Assembly (NCBI GenBank): GCA_009767595.1
Contig: VSDK01008873.1
Coordinates: 8,566-72,565, forward strand
Reading direction: 5' to 3'
From: Symbiodinium kawagutii
Taxonomy: Eukaryota > Sar > Dinophyceae > Suessiales > Symbiodiniaceae
DNA: 64,000 nt
Positions within the stretch are counted from its first letter, which is position 1, and the number at the start of each line of letters is the position of its first letter. The translations under genes and the position numbers were made by a program. A model generated the notes under the pieces. That model saw only the letters and a list, made by a program, of their open reading frames with translations. It ran no database searches and was not told the origin of the DNA. Positions 55,467 through 64,000 of this stretch are shown in pieces.

Positions 55467-58400
55467 GTTTCCGGGGAAGGGACCTGCGAGTCACGGAGCT
55501 CCACTGGACTTCGACTCATGACTTTGAGACTTACTGGTAGAATGACAAACCGAGTTAGTTGGAGTTCTGCAGTATGAGTAAGTCCTAGTAATTAGCTCTC
55601 TGATACTTCTGGGTTTCTTCAATCAGAGAAGAAATAGTTGATGGAAGATCCATGTGAATAAACCACTCCCAGTCATAGCTGGTGACCCCGAAAATGGCTT
55701 GCTGATGAATTTATGGATCTCCTGTTACATTGCTTCACTTTGGATCAGGGGCAGTGATACCACCCTGAGCCCCATCAGCAGATTATCCAAGGATTTCCAT
55801 AGGCTGCAAAGCTTTAAAAAAATCAGATTTACCACCATTTTCCATCATATCCCCCAAGCCAAAATTGACGCATGCCTCAATTTTGACGCGTCCCTTTTCG
55901 CTTCGAGGGCGCACATTTGGGGTTCCCACAGCTGGGGCGCTGGATTTGGAGGACAAAAAGACGCGAAAAGACGACACTAAGCGAAAGGAGAGCAGCCAGC
56001 AGTGGCTGTGGTCGATGTTGAGTGGAGCATTTCCTTGGCAATGAAAATGATGCAGACACTGCGAGGTGGTGCAGTAGTGGCTCCTCAGTTGTAGTGACAA
56101 ATAAGATTGGTTTGCAAACCTATCACGCTATGATAGCTGCCATCACCGGGAGTTAGAAGGTAAGTTACCTGGTGGATCGTTCCGTTTTTAGGCAGGATTG
56201 AAATCCACTTGCTTGCCTGAGCATTCATCAAAGAAAACGCAAATTGAGTATCCTATGCGAGTGTGCCATGGGAGTGTCCCACAAGAGTGGCTGACAAGAG
56301 TGTCGCACAGAGAGAGTGTTCTACAAAAGTGGCCCAGGTCGTTTCCCACCAACCGGCCTCAACAAAAGCATGGATGCCTTCGTTCTTCCAACATGATCCA
56401 CCATGCCGTTCTCCGTTCTCCAAGCGAAAAATGCGCAAGATCGAGTGAGACGGCAGGGCTTCATGAAGGGGGGTTTAGCATGGACCACATGGAACCCGTT
56501 GAAGCTATAGCATAAGATACTTGCTAAGTCAGCGGATGTTCGCATCAATTCCCCTCAATGTCTTGCCCTGCTGCGCGCAGACATTTGCACTTGTGAATCG
56601 TAGTTATTTATTATTGATCCCGTGTACATTGGGCGGGAAGTTAGCAATTTCTCCAGCTTATTTGTTTCGGGCGCTTCTCTGAAGTGGTTTCCAAACCAAG
56701 CCCAGAGAAAGAAGAAAGCAGCTTAACAAAAGTGTCACCCCAAGAGTGCCTTACTTTCAAGAGTGTCACGCCAAGCGTGTTACAGCAAGCGTGTTTTACA
56801 AGAGTCTCATCCCAAGTTCTTTTCCTCCTAAGAAGATGATCTCAAGTGTGTTATGCCAAGAGCGCTTTGCAGTTCTTCCGAAGGAGTGTCGTCAGCAAGA
56901 GCGTCTCACCAATGTGTGTCAGCAGTGTCATGCCAAGCATGTCTTCAAATAGATTCGGTGGAGGGTCTTACCAGAGTGTCACACACCAGTGCCATTCTAA
57001 GAGTGCTTCACAAAAGCCTTGTGCAAGGAAACATGACCGACTATATAGAGTATCATTTGCCTACCATTTACCACACCTAAAAACCCAAGAAGCATCAAAA
57101 GCCCTATCAGAAACGGCACTCCTTTTTCCTTCCAAAATAGTTATTCCCTTTTACTAGAATTCTATTTCCATTGTATACCTCGTGCCAAAAATAGTTGGAC
57201 TTTTTTCATACATGTAAAGCATTTAACTCGTTTTTTAATAGTAATTTTCAATGTAGCCACACTAGCATGATAAATGTAATGTAGCTATGGCATGCTATGG
57301 CTGCGTATCAATAAATGTAACCAAAATGGCAATTTATTAGATTTTGTCTTGATTGCATTTACATTGCAAAATTTACCAATTAGATGTATTAATGGAAATG
57401 CACTGTGATAATAAGATTATTGGTAGTTTCTATTACATAAACGATTTGAATCTATTCTGTTAATAGAAATTGCCAACAAGATGTAGAAATGTATGATGTT
57501 GATGTTTGTTTTGGTCGCTTCGTCCACAGGAGCGCGGCCGCAGCCGGGGCCGCAGCAAGGAACGCCGCAAGGAGCGCTCGGCGGAGCGGAAGCCGGCGCC
57601 GAAGCGAGGACGTTGGGGGCTCTCAGCACTGTCGGGGGCGGGGCATAGCGGGGCACAGGGCACGGCGGATATGAAGGATGGGTTGGTTGTCTCGAAGTCC
57701 TTCGGGGATGATCATCGATGATGATCATTGATGATCATTGATGATGATGACCAACCAAGGGTTATTTTTTGATGGTTGATGAAGGGGGATAGTAAGCAAC
57801 TATAGGATATGTTGATGGTGGTGGTGGTGATGATGATGATGGTGATGGTGATGGTGGTGGTGGTGATGATGATGATGACGACATGTAAAGGAGCTTGTAG
57901 GTAGATCATCCAGAAACGGTTTGTCCGCCAGAATGCAGGTTGAAAGATGAAACTCATCATGTTCCAGTTTTGGATTCGGTGAACGTAATTGATGAAGGAA
58001 CGGATTCGCCATTGTTGAAACCAAGANNNNNNNNNNCAGCAGGACGCGTTGGCAGGACCCAAGTGGGGTTTGCATCCTGAGAACATGCAGCTGGAATGGT
58101 TTGCGGTTAGGGTGGGTGAACATTGCTTTCAAGCGACCCACAACTTGCATCTGACAAGCTGGTTATAACTTGGATGCTGGGCCATGCTGGCTTCTACCTT
58201 GGGGGCCGCAGAGTACTGTAGCATGTGTTAGCAGCGTTTGCTGTAGGCTGAACACCGCATGGGCTGAACACCGCATGAAGGCACCCCATCTTTTGATCCA
58301 GATGATAGTGTGAACCAACATGGTTTTCCAACATGAACATGTTCTTAGAGTCAAACATGTCAAACACCTGATGTTATCACATGGCGATTTCATTGTCACT

Positions 58401-61400
58401 ATCCCTGCTTATAAAGTCTTGTCACTGGTACGATCTGCAAGAAGCAATGGCTTTTGCATGCTTTGGTAGTTTTACCATCAATATATCACGACCATGATGG
58501 TCGGGATCCTGTAGATTTTCCAAAAATGCAACGCGCATTGGCTTCAGGCTCTGAGTCCGAAGATTCTGAATCCAAATCTTCGGATGATGAGGAGGTTCGC
58601 CGATTTTTTGGTCAGCGTTAGTGAGGCGGTCCTTGACGTTGTTAGGCTTCGTTTTTATCTTTTGTAGTGGATGTCACATCGGATGGCTCAGGAGATGAAG
58701 GAGTTTCTCTTGAGCACCGACATGCCGGAGGACTGGTACCAGCTGGTACCGGATGTCGCACAAACACCTGGGTGGTTGTCCGGGTGATCTGGGTTGCGCT
58801 GGTGAAAAAAACTGGTGAACTAAGATGTTAGTGAACTTACTTTTGGCCAACTGCACTACACAGAGCTGACTTTGATCTTTGGAGGGGTAGCTGGACTGAG
58901 ACAGAGAAAGATAAAAGGTTTGTTCAGGATCTGAGAATTCCTGCGGGCATCCCACAATCTAAGGCATTGTGCAAAATTGCTGAATAAAGAGTATAAAGAG
59001 CCAATGTGGATAGGAACAAGATGATTATTGAGTGCGCGCATATTTATCCATACTTATATGTAGGTCGAAGCATTTCCCATGACTCGCATTGTGCAAACAA
59101 TGGCCCCAAGCGGTTTTGGCACGCCCTGGCCATTTCCCAAATTCCTCTCAAATAGAACCAAAGACTTCCAAGGACCTATTCCGCAAACAGGCATAGGAAA
59201 TCACTCCTAGTGGATGTGCCTGCAAGATCCGCTGGTCAAACGTCAAAGACCTGTTGGAGCAACCGGTGGTTACTCAATGTTGAGGGCTACCAGCTACTCA
59301 TCACATGCCAGGATCAGATGCTCTCAAAGATGATGGGCTTTAGTGCTTTTGACAGCTCTAAAGGAAGGGATCACAGTCGGACACCCCAGACTTGCACCGG
59401 TCCGGAAGTGCCACCGGTGGATCTTGGGTACAAATGATGCATGTCAGGTAGCACAGCAAAAAGTGGGACCCTCATGGATATGGAACAGCGAGCTGGGTTA
59501 TGGTGGCACTGTAGTTGGATGACTTGTGATCAAACTTATAACCATGAGGTACCGTCCTGTAGATAATCATATTTGAAGGATTCATCTCTTCGAACCGCGA
59601 CAGATGAGAGCGATGTGTATTGTGGGTTACACACGTCATAATGCAAGCCATGTGCAGTTGCTCTCGCATACAATCACAACTTGGGATCACCCTTTGCTTT
59701 GGAGATTTAAGCATGTCTCACTCATAGCAACCAATCTATTTCTACATGATGAATCATCTTGGAATCATGTGTGGTTTCCAGCATTTGATTGTGATGGTGA
59801 GCATGCTAGAGGTATGTCTTAGATCCAGCATGCAGGCTCACAGAGACACACATGCATAGAGGGATCCGGTCATTCATGGATTTACTAATCTAAGCCATCT
59901 ACCAGTGGATAAATAATGACAATCTTTGATAACCACGACCGGGGTCAACCTATGCGTTCCATCATTAGCATTAATCTCCATATCTAGATATGGAAAATCT
60001 ATCATTAGAGTACAATTCATAGCTGCCATCAATATCATTACTCTACCATTCATCCATTCTTTAATGTGGCCGCCATGAATCAAATGGTTAACTATTGAGT
60101 TACTCTACGTAGTTAATCATTGGGTAAATCTCGTTAGCCATTGGGTAGTTAACCATGAATCAAATGGATAACCATGAATCAATGGCAAATTTATGAATCA
60201 TCAAAAATCAAATGGATAAACCATACATCATAGTTGACGATTGGATAAACCATACATCATAGTTAAACCATAAAAGTGATGGCTAACAACCATAAATCAT
60301 CATAGTTAGCCGTTATAAATTAGTTAAACCATGATAATTATAATAGTTAACCATAGATAAATCATGATAAATAACCATTGAATAACCATTGGTTAACAAC
60401 CATAAATCATACTTAACCATCAACTACGTAGTTGGACCACGACCCCTAACGGGCCGTGTGATTTCGTGACAATTTTACTGTTTTTTTACCGTTTCGTCTG
60501 TTCTCATGTGGGTCATGAAGTGGATGCTACGTCAAGGATGGGGTGGGGTGGGGTGGGGCATGTTAACGTTCGCTTACACTTGCGTCATGAAGTTGTTGCT
60601 ATGTCAAGGATGGGGTGGGGTGCGGTGGCGTGGGGTGAGTGGGGCATGTGAACGCTCGCTTGCACTTGTCTCATGAACTTGATGCTAGGTCATGGGGTGG
60701 GGTGGGGTGGGGTGGGCTGCTGTGGCGTGGGGTGGGGCATGTTGACGGTCGCTTGCACTTGCGTCATGAAGTTGATGTTGCGTCATGGGGTGGGGTGGGG
60801 TGGGGTGGGGCATGTTAACGTTTGCTTGGACTTGCGTCATGAAGTGGATGCTACGTAGGTCAAGGATGGGGTGGGGTGGGGTGGGGCATGTCAACGTTCG
60901 CTTGCACTTGCGTCATGTAGTTGATGCTACGTCAAGGATGGGGTGGGGTGTGGTTAGGTGGGGTGGGGTAAGGTGGGGTAAAGTGGGGTGGGGTGGGGTG
61001 GGGCATGTTAACGTTCGCTTCTACTTGCGTCATGAAGTTGATGTTGCGTCAAGGATGGAGTATGGGAGGGGTAGGGTGGGGCATGTTAACGTTCGCTTGC
61101 AGGTGCGTCATGAAGTTGATGCTGCGTCAAGGGTCGGGTGGGGTAGGGTGGGGCATGTTAACTGTTTAACTTTCGGAATTGTGCAAGGTGGCCTACTCCG
61201 TGAAATGAATGACTCCAAGCCTCCGAGCTGTGACCAAAAAAATAGTTTGGGGAATTCGCAAAACCCTGATTTTCACACCTTCACATGCGAAATTGCCACG
61301 GCGCCTACACGCCGTGCACATTTTGGATATGCGGACATGCTGTTTGTGCCACGGCCCGATGGGGGTCGGGAACCACGTAGTTAGCCCGTTGTTGATCCAT

Positions 61401-62949
61401 GATGATTCATGGTTGATCCATGCCGCCGCTACCTGACCACGGTGGTGCGCTTGCTGAGGTACGAGCGACCTCAGCGACGTCAAGCGCGCCACCAAGCGTG
61501 ACTCGGAAGTGAACGAGTCGCCAAGATAGGGACACGCTTCGTCATAGGATGTGGATGGCTTAGATGGCTTAGATGGCTGAGATGGCTTAGATGGCTTAGA
61601 TGAGTCACAATTTTTTGGGGGGGGATACAAGATTGGATGAACATATCCAACGGTCATCCGCAGTTGATACCTGAAATATATTGATACATGGTTGGAAGCC
61701 TTTGATGAGTATATAGTTAATTGCCACGATCAATGCGCCCTAAGAGTGGTTAGTCGTAATGGTACTACTTACTGTTGTTTGCAGAATGACTCATCTATAT
61801 ATGTATATATGAAGATATTCATGGTCAATGGTGCTTTAATAGTTAGTGAAAAATGTGTAGCAGAGTCGTCGATGATCGTTGAATGATGGCGAATAATAAT
61901 GGTCATTGTTCAACCTGTTTATAGTGGTTGGCATTCGGAGTAAGCCGTAGGGGTGGTAGTTTGCTTATATGGATGTGCCAGTACTTCTATTCATTGGTAT
62001 TTGTAGTTAAGGCAGGGGCGAAACGGCAATGGATATGACACCGAAAGTTATTTCCAGCCATTGCCAATCAGGAAGAGCTTGAAGCATTGGTTGGAAAGAT
62101 GGTAACCGTCACTGCTTTAAAACCCTGGGGCCAGGGCTGTTTCCCTAGGCGCTTCCTAGGCGCCATCAGCAGTAGTGATTGCGTATCGACTAACCAGCGG
62201 TCCAGTTTCCATCATTGAATGCTGGTAACCAGTATAAACCTTCAGAGCAATCAATGATTTATCACTACAAAGCTATTGCTAGTTATAAAACCCTAGTAGT
62301 TCAAAGCCAAGAATGCTGGGCATATTTTGAAGTACTTGTGACCCTAGCAGGCTTGGTGGCTCGTAGCATTGCGTATTAATGGTGATTTGTGGAACGATAT
62401 ATGCTTCATTCGCTTGGATGGGCAGTACTTCTGATGGAAAAACTGGAAATAACGACGCATCAAACTGGAGTTCAACCCTGGTCATGACCTAAACTGGTGG
62501 ATCAAGATAGCTGCAGTGCAGCCTTTAAGTAGGGATTCAATCAGAGGCATCATCCTTGAACAAAGATATAAGAGGAAGGCTAAACTCTCTGTAGTCAACT
62601 TGAGTTTTTGAGGAGGGAATTTGATCAAGAAATAGCACCGGGGCCGGTAAAACGATATAGGGAACTCCCAAGAACGATGCCCTGAAAGAACCTAAGGTAA
62701 GTTGACATGTCCAGTGCTGTGGTGTCAGCCATGTGGATCCACGATGTCGATGATGGCACAAGAACATCCCTCTGAGTCTTGATCATCTCTTTTAGAAGGT
62801 GGGGGTTGATTTCTACCGAATTGGCAGCAAACGATGATCACTTTTTTCCCGTGGCCCTTCGCGCAAATTTTGACCGAATTCGAGGTCAATACCGTCAGTA
62901 CATGAACCGGCGCGGAGGTTTCAATCGGCCCTTGGATGCTGCGTTCTAG
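55401..62949 (+). CDS. SNRNP27: U4/U6.U5 tri-snRNP 27 kDa protein gene, seven exons
   Basis: Spliceosomal protein of the tri-snRNP. The reconstruction gives 133 aa (human about 155). Order: an MGRKNRDSSDSESESDRRKE Ser/Asp/Arg start; an Arg-rich RS-like stretch ERGRSRGRSKERRKERSAER; an acidic Ser/Asp/Glu block; the family signature MMGFSAFDSSKG; a basic DVKRATKR linker; and the C-terminal hallmark QYRQYMNRRGGFNRPLD, ending at TAG 62947-62949. Exon phases are consistent and the summed CDS (402 nt with stop) is divisible by three. Start ATG is at 55404, four bases after an AG acceptor (GCAG|GCCATGG) that could be the spliced-leader trans-splice site. The gene is same strand as myosin. Confidence 0.9.
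55467..57529 (+). other. SNRNP27 intron 1
   Basis: Carries two arrays of the degenerate CAAGAGTGTC family (about 56260-56335 and 56725-57010) and an AT-rich 3' third. No gene recognised. Confidence 0.6.
56260..57010. repeat. degenerate CAAGAGTGTC minisatellite, loci 2 and 3
   Basis: Words such as CACAAGAGTGGC, ACAAGAGTGTCGCAC, CAAGAGTGTCACGCCAAG and AGCGTGTT recur every 15-20 bp in two blocks, about 56260-56335 and 56725-57010. The family is shared with 20735-20965. Confidence 0.72.
57530..57611 (+). CDS. SNRNP27: SNRNP27 exon 2 (Arg-rich)
   Basis: Reads ERGRSRGRSKERRKERSAER then KPAPKRG, much higher in GC than its flanks. Acceptor ACAG|G; donor GT (GTTGGG) at 57612 in phase 1, with a GA donor at 57609 as alternative. 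Confidence 0.85.
57700..57885. repeat. GATGATCATT and GATGGTGGT trinucleotide-type repeats
   Basis: GATGATCATTGATGATCATT then GGTGATGGTGATGGTGGT in SNRNP27 intron 2. His-rich minus-strand ORFs here are repeat translation. Confidence 0.9.
58027..58036. other. assembly gap (10 N)
   Basis: Ten N inside SNRNP27 intron 2. Confidence 0.99.
58548..58594 (+). CDS. SNRNP27: SNRNP27 exon 3 (acidic)
   Basis: Reads SESEDSESKSSDDEE after completing the split codon from exon 2. Acceptor TCAG|G; donor GT (GTTCGC) at 58595, phase 0. Confidence 0.8.
58692..58745 (+). CDS. SNRNP27: SNRNP27 candidate exon 4
   Basis: Reads EMKEFLLSTDMPEDWYQL. AG|G acceptor, GT donor (GTACCG) and phases 0-0 fit, so it can be included or skipped without shifting frame. 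It has no counterpart I know in SNRNP27, so it may be lineage-specific, alternative, or from something else. The open frame extends upstream to 58668. Confidence 0.5.
59312..59363 (+). CDS. SNRNP27: SNRNP27 exon 5 (MMGFSAFDSSKG)
   Basis: Reads DQMLSKMMGFSAFDSSK plus G. M.GF..FD.TKG is the family signature. Acceptor CCAG|G; the donor appears to be GA (GAAGGG) at 59364, phase 1. Confidence 0.92.
59364..61458 (+). other. SNRNP27 intron with minisatellites
   Basis: Begins unremarkably, then an AT-rich TTAACCATAAATCAT stretch (about 60080-60430) and the G-rich minisatellite. No gene recognised. Confidence 0.6.
60530..61165. repeat. G-rich minisatellite of about 75-90 bp units
   Basis: About eight units, each GGGGTGGGGTGGGGCATGTTAA followed by CGTTCGCTTGCACTTGCGTC and ATGAAGTTGATGCTACGTCAAGGAT. 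The GGGGT runs vary in number. A lone diverged copy lies near 19905-19990. Confidence 0.93.
61459..61497 (+). CDS. SNRNP27: SNRNP27 exon 6, 39 bp
   Basis: Reads TSDLSDVKRATK between split codons, giving SSKG-TSDLSDVKRATKRQYR with its neighbours. Acceptor TGAG|G; donor GT (GTGACT) at 61498, phase 1. Confidence 0.78.
61498..62884 (+). other. SNRNP27 last intron
   Basis: Contains an 11-bp GATGGCTTAGA repeat, about five copies at 61553-61600. Nothing else recognised. Confidence 0.55.
62885..62949 (+). CDS. SNRNP27: SNRNP27 exon 7 (terminal)
   Basis: Reads QYRQYMNRRGGFNRPLD then AAF and TAG. (R/K)YRQYMNR.GGFNRPLD is the invariant C-terminus of SNRNP27. Acceptor CGAG|G, phase 1. Confidence 0.97.
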
Positions 62950-64000
62950 TTGCGTCGTGGGCTGGTTGCAACCCGACTTGTTGCGGCGTGGTGCCTCCAC
63001 TTGTCCCTGTGTTGTCATGCATGGTGACATTTGGTGAATTGAACCTGCTTGAGGATAATAGCAATAGATTTCAACAAACCAAAACAAATGATTAAATAAG
63101 TGCACACATTATTTTGTCATCAAACATTGAGGGTTTCTGAACATGCATCTCTCTTTTCATTCACAGGACCGCCATTGACCATGTTTGGCAGCAATCATCA
63201 TTGCCAATGAGCAGATGTAAGACACATGGTGCAGGGACTTTCCATCATAGGTATCGCCACAGTGAAAAGCTTGGTGCGAGGGGAGGCAATCCTGAATACG
63301 AGCCCCAAAAAATTGAGGCGCTTTGTGAGACCTGTTGGCAGTTCGGCCCGGCTGAGAGGACAGTTGATTTTCAGGTCCAATTCTTGACAAACCAAGGAAG
63401 ACATTTTGGATCCAAGTGTTTCTACTGAACTGTTTGTACCAAGGAAGGCAACATGCTGATTTCGCCCGTGTTCTGGGGGCGGACAGTGCTTCACAACGGG
63501 TCTTGCTGCGTAGCTCTCACCGGTGGTGCTGAGCAGTGAAATGGCACACGTCTGGTGCGATGTAAAACGTGTCTTAGCATCGCCGACCGTTGATACTTGG
63601 ATGCGCAACCCCAGTTAGATCAGTTAGTGACTGGCTACTCATAGTTTAGAGTTTTTCATCCACCTTATAGGGTTACTTGCTATGGGGATATCCTAGCTAT
63701 CACCCCAACTGCATCTCCCAGCATTGATGCATCGGGTCAGTGGAGTTGCACCCGGGGATGATGCTGACCTAATGAGAGCGCACGATTCAGAGCCCAAGCC
63801 CTGAAAACCCGAGCTGATCGCAGCCTGAAAGTCCTGGCTGTACAGATCATTGACTTATTCGAATAGGAAATTCAAATAGCCATGATTGGCCAACCAAGCT
63901 GGGGCAGGGTGACCTGATAGCGATGGAGAGAGAGAGAGAGAGAAATGATTGGCCAACTAGGTACCAATTGATTGGAACCAACAATCATTTGAGTAATTCA
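62950..64000 (+). other. downstream flank
   Basis: A frame open from about 63168 to 63428 follows a pyrimidine-rich CATTCACAG acceptor-like site but matches no family I know. A short GA microsatellite lies at about 63922-63944. Otherwise nothing. Confidence 0.45.

Noticed and set aside
60785-61384. 199-residue Gly/Trp-rich ORF
   Set aside because: Translation of the G-rich minisatellite.

Overview
This looks like nuclear DNA of a dinoflagellate, most likely a Symbiodiniaceae coral symbiont. The reasons are long repeat-filled introns, tiny exons, many GC and some GA 5' splice sites, 3' splice sites that are almost always AG|G, and a Ty1/copia element of a dinoflagellate type. All recognised genes are on the + strand. 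The only long ORFs come from the transposon and one intronless gene; the other genes were found by matching short exons to family motifs and checking that splice phases agree.

1-1600: satellite DNA. 1738-53204: a myosin heavy-chain gene whose motor domain is spread over 24 exons of 27-110 bp (about 1.4 kb coding in 51 kb). The exons run in canonical order: N-terminal motor, P-loop (8866), switch I (12927), TEDS region (30663), switch II/relay (42919), LDEEC segment (53159). The 5' end and everything after LDEEC (SH helices, converter, lever arm, tail) were not found.

Two units sit inside myosin introns. A Ty1/copia retrotransposon (33490-42461) has identical 342-bp LTRs, a 5-bp target duplication, an initiator-Met-like primer site and a gag-PR-IN-RT-RNaseH reading frame. 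It also carries a cytosine-methyltransferase-like module between protease and integrase, and a second 228-codon ORF in another frame. Its 270-N gap is probably an assembly artefact. An intronless sulfotransferase-like membrane protein gene (49572-50498) lies in a later intron.

55401-62949: a compact gene for the U4/U6.U5 tri-snRNP 27 kDa protein (SNRNP27), reconstructed as seven exons giving about 133 aa. It starts 2.2 kb after the last myosin exon found, on the same strand, which leaves the fate of the rest of myosin open.

The rest is introns and spacers with minisatellites, microsatellites, a MITE-like pair, a roughly 300-bp dispersed repeat pair, and three N gaps (16700-16745, 39241-39510, 58027-58036). 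I saw no tRNA, rRNA, CRISPR or bacterial-type operon.
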